Part shown: in pieces, positions 1 through 5,554 of the stretch
Numbering within the stretch: position 1 is the stretch's first letter
Layout of the letters: each line of letters opens with the position of its first letter
DNA from: an uncultured Elusimicrobiales bacterium
Lineage (GTDB): Bacteria; Elusimicrobiota; Elusimicrobia; Elusimicrobiales; Elusimicrobiaceae
Length of the DNA: 5,563 nt
Assembly: GCA_905235355.1 (NCBI GenBank)
Contig: CAJOLM010000081.1
Location: 1 to 5,563, forward strand
Reading direction: 5' to 3'
Position numbers and translations under genes: made by a program
Notes under the pieces: model-generated
The model's input: the letters and a program-made list of their open reading frames with translations, nothing else
Database searches by the model: none
Told to the model about the DNA's origin: nothing

Positions 1-513
1 GCCTGCCACAAACAAACCAAACAAGATGATTCTTATAACCGTACGTCGTCACAAGATGGCTATGAGCGTCAATTTAAACACCATATTTTTGCTGCGTGTG
101 TAAATCCTAATACTCCGTATGCCACCTATTCGCTCGCGCATGTAAATGCTAAACCTACCGATAAAGACCCGCGCTATAAAGTCACTTTTGTTAACGGTCC
201 GTGCAAAGGAAAAACCGTCTATACCACTGACTATATTGAAAAAACTTCCCACGTCGGAAACGGACGGCTTGTTAAAGGAGATGTCGTGCTGCGCGACTAT
301 TGGAACCCGCGTAAACTCAGCAATGAACTGGAACATTTAGATCACTGGAATATCGGCATTGTATACGATACTTCCCGTCTGGAAGAAGGCATTGTGGAAT
401 TGGAGTTTCCACGCGACCGTAATGACTTTATGGCTGCGCGCGAATTTATTTTCCTGCGCAACCTGCGCTATATTGAAAAACCCCAACGCAAAGACCCGCG
501 CATTTGGTTATAA
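1..513 (+). CDS. Putative lipoprotein of unknown function (5'-partial)
   Basis: The reading frame is open from the first base to the TAA at 511-513, giving 170 visible codons; the start lies upstream. The first two visible residues are Ala-Cys, followed by a polar, Asn/Gln/Asp/Ser-rich stretch (HKQTKQDDSYN). That is what the end of a lipobox and the flexible linker after a lipidated Cys look like, so the window probably cuts the gene inside its lipoprotein signal peptide and the mature protein is nearly complete. Two further Cys residues (visible residues 33 and 68) could form a disulfide in the periplasm. Around visible residues 58-90, a YKVTFVNGPCKGKTVY segment followed by LVKGDVVLRDYW loosely recalls the extracytoplasmic beta domain of YibE/F-family proteins, but this is only a motif impression. 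The rest is mixed alpha/beta, rich in Arg, Asp and aromatics. It is the first visible gene of the envelope operon, and its stop lies 2 bases before the next ATG. Coding is strongly supported; function is unknown. Confidence 0.8.
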   Translation, partial: ACHKQTKQDDSYNRTSSQDGYERQFKHHIFAACVNPNTPYATYSLAHVNAKPTDKDPRYKVTFVNGPCKGKTVYTTDYIEKTSHVGNGRLVKGDVVLRDYWNPRKLSNELEHLDHWNIGIVYDTSRLEEGIVELEFPRDRNDFMAAREFIFLRNLRYIEKPQRKDPRIWL

Positions 514-515
514 CT

Positions 516-1211
516 ATGATGAAAAAATTATTTTTATTAATTGTTTTTCTATTTCCGCTGGGCGCTTGGGCGCAAGAAGTTACGCCGGAAACACTTCTGA
601 TTGATGTGCCCACCGCCTCCACGTTAGACAAATATCAAGCTTCCCTGACGACGCGCGCTTATACAGACGGGGCCGTCATGGAAAGTTTAGATTTTGGCGT
701 ACTGCCGCAAATTAATATCGGGGTATCCGTGGCGGTTTATCAATTGCTCGGCAATTCTGATGACATTAAAATCCTCAACCCGGATTTTCAGGCCAAATGG
801 AAAGTGTTTGACGGCAGCTTGTACTGGCCGGCTATCGCTATTGGCTATGACGGCCGCCGCTATGGCTACAACAAACACACCAAAAAATATTTAGACGACC
901 GTAAAGGCGGCTTTATCACTTTTACCCGTGAGATTTTTACACCGGGGCTGGAAGCCACCGCCGGTATCAATTTGTCTGACTTTGACAGAAAAGACATTTA
1001 CGGATTTTTAGGGGTTAGTTGGACTGTCAATGAATGGCTGACTTTACTGGGCGAGTGGGATAATCTGCACCGCATGAACCAAACCCGCGCCAATGTGGGC
1101 GCGCGCTTTGCTATTACCCCCACGCTGGCTTTATCCGGTGCCGTGCGCCGTATCGGACGCGGCAATGAAAACGAACGCATATTACAATTGCGTTATGTAA
1201 CTAATTTCTAG
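516..1211 (+). CDS. Predicted small outer-membrane beta-barrel protein
   Basis: The 231-residue product starts with a Sec signal peptide: MMKK, a hydrophobic core and a GAWA|QE signal peptidase I site after residue 19. The mature part has many short alternating polar/apolar segments with Gly and aromatic residues, for example FGVLPQINIGVSVAVY (60-75), YWPAIAIGYDG (103-113), GLEATAGINL (144-153), YGFLGVSW (162-169) and ILQLRYVTNF (222-231). It ends in Phe, as outer-membrane barrels recognised by the BAM machinery usually do. Length and pattern suggest roughly 8-12 strands. Some resemblance to YjbH-like or other small barrels is possible, but I do not recognise a family. ATG 516 is chosen because it begins the signal peptide's n-region; ATG 519 is equally plausible, while an in-frame TTG at 504 would overlap the upstream gene without benefit. 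No Shine-Dalgarno sequence is visible, and the upstream stop is 2 bases away, so translation is probably coupled. Location is fairly sure; function is unknown. Confidence 0.82.
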   Translation: MMKKLFLLIVFLFPLGAWAQEVTPETLLIDVPTASTLDKYQASLTTRAYTDGAVMESLDFGVLPQINIGVSVAVYQLLGNSDDIKILNPDFQAKWKVFDGSLYWPAIAIGYDGRRYGYNKHTKKYLDDRKGGFITFTREIFTPGLEATAGINLSDFDRKDIYGFLGVSWTVNEWLTLLGEWDNLHRMNQTRANVGARFAITPTLALSGAVRRIGRGNENERILQLRYVTNF

Positions 1212-1219
1212 AGGTCAGT

Positions 1220-1687
1220 ATGAACACACAAACTCCACAAACCTCTCCCAAGACACAAATTTTTAAGCGGCGTACTATTTTTATTAAAAAATCTTTGCAG
1301 CTGCGTTATATGGCACTGATTATTTTAAGTGTACTGGCAGGGCTGCTCATTGTAGCTTTAGAGCTAACCTTTACGTTAAATGAAGTCTTTGACCAATACC
1401 CGGTATTGCTCCAACCGCTTTATGATAATTTCTCCACCATTGCATACGGATTTATTTATAAGCTGCTGATTTACGTGGTGTTTGTCGTCCTCATTTCGGC
1501 CATTTTATCGCACCGCATGGCGGGCCCTATTTACCGCTTTGAGCAAACCTGCAAGGCAGTTGCTAAGGGGGACTATTCCCAGCGCGTTCATTTGCGCAAA
1601 GGCGACCAAATGATGGAGCTGCAAGACGAATTTAATAAAATGATGGACCATATAGAAACGGATTTTAAACAAAACAAAAAAGGATAA
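1220..1687 (+). CDS. HAMP-domain membrane protein without an output domain
   Basis: This 155-residue protein has a basic, cytoplasmic-type N-terminus (KRR at 16-18, KK at 23-24). A first transmembrane helix spans about 30-52, a short extracytoplasmic loop of about 20 residues follows (53-73), and a second helix spans about 74-97. A HAMP domain runs from about 98 to 146: HRMAGPIYRFEQ gives the conserved Pro of helix 1, GDYSQRV is the connector, and DEFNKMMDHI is helix 2. HAMP domains normally relay conformational signals from a periplasmic sensor to a kinase, cyclase or methyl-accepting domain. Here the protein stops nine residues after the HAMP, and the periplasmic loop is too small for a ligand-binding fold. 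It may act with a partner protein or play a structural role in the envelope complex encoded around it. The start is supported by GAGGT at 1211-1215, five to six bases before the ATG. It lies 8 bases after the barrel gene and 2 bases before the TolC gene. HAMP assignment is confident; role is unknown. Confidence 0.9.
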   Translation: MNTQTPQTSPKTQIFKRRTIFIKKSLQLRYMALIILSVLAGLLIVALELTFTLNEVFDQYPVLLQPLYDNFSTIAYGFIYKLLIYVVFVVLISAILSHRMAGPIYRFEQTCKAVAKGDYSQRVHLRKGDQMMELQDEFNKMMDHIETDFKQNKKG

Positions 1688-1689
1688 AT

Positions 1690-2991
1690 ATGAAAAAATT
1701 GTGTTTTGTCATATTGGCAGTATTACTGGCTTTTCCTGCAAGCGCACAGACGGAATATAGCCTACGCTTTTCCAGCCTGTTAAATGAAGATTTGACATTA
1801 GAAAACGCCATACGCTTGGGGCTGGAAAATAATAACCGTTTTTTGGCGGCCCAACAAGAAATTATCGTAGCCGAACAAAAAGTAAAAGAAGCCAAATTTT
1901 TATTTCTGCCGCAATTTGCCCTGCAAGGAACTGCCACCTGGTATGATTTGGATTATCCGATGGTATTGCCTGATTCTATTGCCAACCGCCTGATCCCCAA
2001 CAATGATTTGATCTCCGGTGATGCGAAGCACCAATTTTTTGGCGCAGGCGTGACAGCCACCCAATATTTATATTCCGGCGGACGTTTGAAAAACACACTT
2101 AAAATTGCCCAAGCCAATTTGAAACAAGCACAAAGCAAATACGAAACGGTGAAAAATGCCGTCGTACTGGATATCAAGCGTTCCTTTTTCACCCTCTTGT
2201 ATGCCCAGCATAACGCGCAGTTAGCTGCCCAAGTACAGCAAAAAGCTACCCAATATAACCGCGCGCTAAATCCTTCTGTATGGGAAAAAGTAAAAGCCCA
2301 GTATCTCACCTCTAGCATTAATTCCCAAAAAGCAAGTGCAGATAATGAACTGCAGAAGGCGCAGCTTGCCATGTTGGTGGCACTCAACAAAGAATTAAAC
2401 TCTCACATTACCGTCAAAGGAACCTTTGAGCCTGTCCAGGTGGAGTTGGATTTGCCACGGCTTAATTTATGGTCCATGGAATTTCGCCCGGAGTTAAAAT
2501 CCGCCATTTATGCGTTAGAAGCAGACACGTTGGCTATTGATTTAGCCCTCTCCCGTCAGTATCCGGACATCATTTTAATGGGCAGCTATGAATGGCTGGG
2601 CCGGAACAATTTAGATGACGAAAACAAGCAAGTTTCAGTCGCCATGCGTCTGCCGCTGTCGTACAATATATTCACCCAAGGCACCCAACGCAAGGCCGAG
2701 CAAAGACAAAGCACGCTGCGCCGCACGCAAATGGAAGATACCATTCGTGTCCAAGTGGCCGAAAATTATGCCAATATGGTGTTCTGGCAAGCTGAAGTAT
2801 TTAGCCGCCAAACCGATTGGAACAATATTCAAAAAGCGTTAACCCGCGCCGAAAAAAATGCTCATCCCAGTGTGGCAGCCTTGGAAGCACTGCAAGCGTA
2901 TTATCAAATGGGGCAGGCATATTATGAAGCCGTCAAAGAAAACCTGTCTGCCAAAGCAGGGCTGGAGTGGGCCATTGGTCAAGATTTATAA
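1690..2991 (+). CDS. TolC-family outer-membrane efflux/secretion protein
   Basis: The product is predicted to form a trimeric outer-membrane channel with a long periplasmic helical tunnel that would dock onto an inner-membrane pump and adaptor. The 433 residues begin with a signal peptide (MKKL, hydrophobic core, FPASA|Q cleavage after residue 19). The two internally repeated OEP halves are visible. The first has LTLENAIRLGLENN (35-48), the helix-to-strand FLPQF turn (72-76), the membrane strand ending in YLYSGGRL (126-133) and a long coiled coil of Ala/Gln/Lys heptads. The second has the strand SVAMRLPLSYNIF, then the coiled-coil region QRKAEQRQSTLRRTQ, and ends in a helical segment. Length fits the family (about 430-490). 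The start is supported by AAAAAGGA at 1677-1684, ahead of the ATG. No pump or adaptor gene is visible in the window, so substrate and direction are unknown; the partner may be upstream or elsewhere. The adjacent patatin and HAMP genes suggest a lipid or envelope role rather than a plain drug pump, which is inference. Confidence 0.93.
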   Translation: MKKLCFVILAVLLAFPASAQTEYSLRFSSLLNEDLTLENAIRLGLENNNRFLAAQQEIIVAEQKVKEAKFLFLPQFALQGTATWYDLDYPMVLPDSIANRLIPNNDLISGDAKHQFFGAGVTATQYLYSGGRLKNTLKIAQANLKQAQSKYETVKNAVVLDIKRSFFTLLYAQHNAQLAAQVQQKATQYNRALNPSVWEKVKAQYLTSSINSQKASADNELQKAQLAMLVALNKELNSHITVKGTFEPVQVELDLPRLNLWSMEFRPELKSAIYALEADTLAIDLALSRQYPDIILMGSYEWLGRNNLDDENKQVSVAMRLPLSYNIFTQGTQRKAEQRQSTLRRTQMEDTIRVQVAENYANMVFWQAEVFSRQTDWNNIQKALTRAEKNAHPSVAALEALQAYYQMGQAYYEAVKENLSAKAGLEWAIGQDL

Positions 2992-3003
2992 AATAGGACT
3001 TTT

Positions 3004-3957
3004 GTGAAAAAACGCCTCGGAATTTTTCTATTGATATGGTTGTGCTGCTTGGCACCCGTTTGGGCTTTGCCCCACATGAGCCAAGATGATGTCTTGCGTG
3101 ATTTTTTATGGAATGAATTTACCAGTCTGCCTGCGGACCAGCGGCCTAAAATAGGGCTGGCCTTATCTGCCGGCGGTGTGCGCGGGTTTGCCCATGTGGG
3201 TGTGCTGGAAGTATTAGACAATGCCAATGTCCCTATTGATGTAATGTCCGGCGTATCTATGGGGGCTATTGTCGGTTCTTTGTATGCAGCCGGGCTGCCG
3301 GTGCCGCGCATGTGGGAGATTAGCTCTCACTTGACCATGAAAACCATTACGCCCGATTTTAACCTTATGGGAGCGCTGCGTTTTCTGTTTTTGCAACGCC
3401 TGCCTTCCTCCAGCAATTTACAAGATTTTTTCAACGAACAATTAGGGGACATGCAGTTTGAGGACATGAAGATCCCCTTCTCCACCGCCGCGATGGATGT
3501 AAAAACCGGGGAACAAATTATATTTGATTCCGGCCCGGTCAGCATTGCGGTGCGGGCCAGCATGAATTTGCCCGGTATTTTTGACCCGGTGGAATATCGC
3601 CACCGCTTGTTGGTAGACGGCGCGGTAGTGAATTATTTACCTGTAAACCTGGTCAAAAACCGCGGGGCCGAGTATATTATTGCCTCTATCACGCCGCCGG
3701 ATTTTTACTCTAAAACGCCGCAGACGGTCGCTGCGTACTTTGTACGCGTGGGCGACGTGCGCGGGGCAGCCATGATACAGGAGTCTGCCCAAAAAGCTAA
3801 TTTTGTGATAGAAAACCGCGTGTTGGGTGTAGGCACGCTGGAGCTGGATAAATTACATGAAGCGGGTGAGGTCGGCATCCGCGCGGCAAATAGAAATTTG
3901 AACGCATTGCAGCAAGACCTGTTGCTATTTTCATTAAATGACATACTTAAAAAATAA
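3004..3957 (+). CDS. Exported patatin-like phospholipase (RssA-like)
   Basis: This is a Ser-Asp dyad acyl-hydrolase of the patatin family, expected to cleave acyl esters in phospholipids or other lipids. The 317-residue product opens with a signal peptide (MKKR, hydrophobic core, PVWA|LP after about residue 21), so it should work in the periplasm or at the outer membrane, unlike cytoplasmic RssA-type enzymes. The full catalytic set is present: the Gly-rich oxyanion loop SAGGVRGFAHVG (55-66), the nucleophile elbow GVSMG with Ser85, and the DG motif VDGAVVNYLPV with Asp205. A PGIFDPV segment (190-196) typical of the family precedes the Asp. There is no C-terminal POTRA/BamA-type barrel, so it is not a PlpD-like type V protein. 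The start is GTG at 3004 with AGGA at 2995-2998. The gene follows the TolC gene by 12 bases and overlaps the next gene by 20. Enzyme class is confident; substrate is unknown. Confidence 0.94.
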   Translation: MKKRLGIFLLIWLCCLAPVWALPHMSQDDVLRDFLWNEFTSLPADQRPKIGLALSAGGVRGFAHVGVLEVLDNANVPIDVMSGVSMGAIVGSLYAAGLPVPRMWEISSHLTMKTITPDFNLMGALRFLFLQRLPSSSNLQDFFNEQLGDMQFEDMKIPFSTAAMDVKTGEQIIFDSGPVSIAVRASMNLPGIFDPVEYRHRLLVDGAVVNYLPVNLVKNRGAEYIIASITPPDFYSKTPQTVAAYFVRVGDVRGAAMIQESAQKANFVIENRVLGVGTLELDKLHEAGEVGIRAANRNLNALQQDLLLFSLNDILKK

Positions 3958-4894
3958 TTTTGCCCTACTACTTGCGATTTTGCTGCTGGCGCTACCTGCA
4001 CAAGCGGCATGGTTTGGTCTGTCCTTCCATGACCGCCAGGAATTTGTAAATGCGCGTAACACCTATAATGCTGGGCATTACGAGCAAGCTATTAAGGAAC
4101 TGTCGGCTTATATTTATAAGACTGAAAACATCAAACGCCGCGAAGCGCGTGCCTATCGTTTGCTGGGGTTAAGCTATGAGCATTTAAATCGGCCCGGCAA
4201 GGCACTAGAAGTGTATCAGGAAGCGCTGGAATTTCACCAAAAAAATATTCCGCTTTTGCTGGCGGCAGCGGCACTGTACCAACGCACCGATTTAATTGAT
4301 AAGTCTATTGAGATGTATAACCGCGTGCTCGCGCTGGAACCCGACAATGAAGAAGCACTCGCCGGTCAAGCATACAATTATTTGGAAATGGGGTTTTATT
4401 CTAAATCGCGCGAGTATTATGATCAATTCTTTGCGCTAAACAGTTATGCGCCGGATATTCACCGCGCGCGATATGCGTATGCGTGTTTGAAACAACGCGC
4501 CTATGAAGATGCGCTCATTAATATTGTTATGGCACTGACCGAAAACCCTAACAACGCCGAATATTGGCTCACCAGTGCGCGTGCGTACAAAGGGCTAGGG
4601 CGTATGTCAGATGCGCTGGCGGATTTGGATATCGCCATTAGCCTGGCACCGGAGCAGCTGGAAAACCAGGCCATTAAATCTATGTGGCTTTATCAGCAAA
4701 AAGATTTTCAAGCTTCTTTGGCGCAAGCGGAAAATTTGCTCAAACAAGACCCGTCTGATGAGCTGGCTTTGTTTATGATTTATATGAATTTAAAAGACAA
4801 AAGCCCCCAAAAAGCACGCCACGCCTTACAAAAAATACACGCACAAGACACAGGCTCCTTTGCCGAAAAAGTGGCCGACAAACTCTTGAAATAA
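3938..4894 (+). CDS. Exported TPR-repeat protein
   Basis: The 318-residue product starts with a signal peptide (MTYLKNN, a Leu-rich core, LPAQA|AW after about residue 23). The rest is a helical solenoid of about seven to eight tetratricopeptide repeats: roughly 36-65, 70-101, 104-136, 138-169, 173-204, 206-238, 240-271 and a degenerate last one near 275-300. TPR signatures are clear, for example LGLSYEHLNRPGKALEVYQEAL, cited here only as its core LNRPGKALEVYQ (83-94), IEMYNRVLALEPDNEEAL (124-141) and LGRMSDALADLDIAISL. TPR arrays are protein-binding scaffolds, so this one probably assembles or holds a periplasmic partner, perhaps the TolC or patatin products. ATG 3938 lies 20 bases inside the patatin gene in another frame. 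It is preferred because it is the only start that keeps the charged n-region of the signal peptide. No Shine-Dalgarno is visible, so coupling to the upstream gene is likely. It is the last gene of the operon. Confidence 0.92.
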   Translation: MTYLKNNFALLLAILLLALPAQAAWFGLSFHDRQEFVNARNTYNAGHYEQAIKELSAYIYKTENIKRREARAYRLLGLSYEHLNRPGKALEVYQEALEFHQKNIPLLLAAAALYQRTDLIDKSIEMYNRVLALEPDNEEALAGQAYNYLEMGFYSKSREYYDQFFALNSYAPDIHRARYAYACLKQRAYEDALINIVMALTENPNNAEYWLTSARAYKGLGRMSDALADLDIAISLAPEQLENQAIKSMWLYQQKDFQASLAQAENLLKQDPSDELALFMIYMNLKDKSPQKARHALQKIHAQDTGSFAEKVADKLLK

Positions 4895-4928
4895 TTTCCA
4901 CAAAGTATATCTTGCTAACTAACAGCCC

Positions 4929-4955
4929 GTGACTATAAAATCAGTAACTTTTTTT
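4929..4955 (+). terminator. Weak candidate intrinsic terminator of the operon
   Basis: GTGACT (4929-4934) and AGTAAC (4943-4948) can pair over five of six positions around an 8-base A/T-rich loop, and seven Ts follow at once (4949-4955). It lies 34 bases after the stop of the TPR gene, between two convergent genes. The stem is short, contains a G-A mismatch and is not G/C-rich, so it may be ineffective. The T-run can alternatively pair with the A-run at 4965-4969, which would compete with this fold. Confidence 0.3.
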
Positions 4956-4980
4956 GAACGTTGGAAAAAGCGCAAACAAG

Positions 4981-5451
4981 TTAAAAGCTATAGTAATTAT
5001 GTCCCCCATACTGACTGTCCGGAGTTGATTTTCCCGTAGCATTTTGACAAATTTTATTCTTTAAACTATCTTCCTCTGAACATTCACACGTCCGAATTTT
5101 ACTGCCATTGGTGTACATATCCACCCGATAAATTATTCCTGTGGTACGACAAACAATAGCAAATATTTCAGTGGAAGTATTGGGACGATTTATCCAATGG
5201 TCGCAACTATTTGTAGTGCTAATATCCAAATCCTCTAAATTATCCGGCCAAGTACCATTGGCAAGCCGATACATCTCTACCCCGGTGGCCAGGGCATTGG
5301 CGTCCACCATGCCTTGCGTATATTTGGCTTTACCCACCGCCACGCGGTATTGCGGCAGCGCGACAGTAGCTAGTATGCCGATAATGAGGACTACAACCAG
5401 CAATTCAATAAGCGTAAAGGCACTTGCGCTGTCATCAAATGAAGGAACCAT
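4981..5451 (-). CDS. Type IV pilin-like protein (prepilin-type N-terminus)
   Basis: The 156-residue product has the class III (prepilin peptidase) signal: a cleavage site A11|F12, then FTLIELLVVV with the conserved Glu at mature position 5 (residue 16), a hydrophobic helix to about residue 32, and the ALPQY motif. The C-terminal globular part is short and has five Cys (83, 101, 122, 124, 135), likely forming disulfides. Size suits a minor pilin or pseudopilin of a type IV pilus, type II secretion or uptake system; no assembly genes are in the window. The leader MVPSFDDSASA is odd: it has two Asp and no Lys or Arg, and Ala replaces the usual Gly at -1, which the peptidase family can tolerate. 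ATG 5451 is the only possible start, because an in-frame TGA lies nine codons upstream (5476-5478) and no ATG, GTG or TTG falls between. That start borders a perfect inverted repeat. The gene is convergent with the operon and probably independent of it. Confidence 0.88.
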   Translation of the reverse strand: MVPSFDDSASAFTLIELLVVVLIIGILATVALPQYRVAVGKAKYTQGMVDANALATGVEMYRLANGTWPDNLEDLDISTTNSCDHWINRPNTSTEIFAIVCRTTGIIYRVDMYTNGSKIRTCECSEEDSLKNKICQNATGKSTPDSQYGGHNYYSF

Positions 5452-5473
5452 CCCCGAGGGTTGGTATCGGGGA
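5451..5473. repeat. Perfect 7-bp inverted repeat overlapping the pilin start codon
   Basis: TCCCCGA (5451-5457) and TCGGGGA (5467-5473) are exact reverse complements around a 9-base spacer. On the minus strand, the second arm ends with the A of the pilin ATG. A GAGG (5474-5477) lies immediately 5' of the stem, 22 bases from the start codon in linear sequence. In mRNA the stem would be G/C-rich and stable and could affect initiation. It may instead be one copy of a dispersed palindromic repeat. Both roles are inferred; the palindrome itself is plain. Confidence 0.75.
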
Positions 5474-5483
5474 CCTCAACCGC

Positions 5484-5490
5484 TTTATAA
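5484..5490 (-). promoter_or_regulatory. Possible -10 box for the pilin gene
   Basis: The minus strand reads TTATAAA here, about 33 bases before the pilin ATG. It matches a sigma70-type -10 element, but the sequence 17 bases further upstream (AACAAG) is a poor -35. The site lies between two palindromes. It is listed only because it is the best candidate in the short upstream region. Confidence 0.22.
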
Positions 5491-5495
5491 GAGTC

Positions 5496-5554
5496 GTCAT
5501 CCTGAACTTGTTTCAGGATCTACTCCTCTTTTGCTTTTTAAAGGCGGGGATGAC
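5496..5554. repeat. Palindromic repeat element with GTCATCC/GGATGAC ends
   Basis: The 59-base element is bounded by exact inverted ends, GTCATCC (5496-5502) and GGATGAC (5548-5554). It contains an inner hairpin of CCTGAA (5501-5506) and TTCAGG (5512-5517) with a 5-base loop. A T-rich ATTTTTATT follows on the plus strand. Similar GTCATCCTGA...TCAGGATCT sequences recur as dispersed intergenic repeats in many bacterial genomes, so this is probably one copy of a REP/MITE-like family. Only one copy is in the window, so dispersal cannot be shown here. With the T-rich flank it could also act as a plus-strand terminator-like hairpin. Confidence 0.6.

Noticed and set aside
49..336. A 95-codon minus-strand open frame opposite the first gene
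   Set aside because: It is antisense to the lipoprotein-like reading frame, which is continuous and operon-linked; no ribosome binding site or motif supports it.
504..515. An alternative TTG start for the barrel gene
   Set aside because: It would add four residues ahead of MMKK, overlap the upstream stop and has no ribosome binding site; ATG 516 gives a normal signal peptide.
359..604. An 81-codon plus-strand frame bridging the first two genes
   Set aside because: It overlaps both better-supported genes in another frame and lacks any recognisable feature; it is not evidence of a frameshift, since both flanking frames are complete.
1953..2390. A 145-codon open frame on the minus strand inside the TolC gene
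   Set aside because: It lies wholly opposite a clear TolC coding region and has Cys/Trp-rich, unstructured composition typical of an antisense shadow; no signal or family motif is visible.
2979..3311. A 110-codon minus-strand frame over the patatin start
   Set aside because: It is antisense to the signal peptide and oxyanion loop of the patatin, and its Pro/Thr/Ser-rich composition is a by-product of that coding strand.
4948..4970. An A/T-rich imperfect palindrome (CTTTTT...AAAAAG) considered as a bidirectional terminator
   Set aside because: The stem relies on A-T and three G-T wobble pairs and lacks a G/C-rich core, so it would be unstable; a T-run after it is also missing.
5496..5554. 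A CRISPR repeat or an attachment site
   Set aside because: There is a single palindromic unit with no regularly spaced copies, no cas genes, and no integrase or tRNA nearby.
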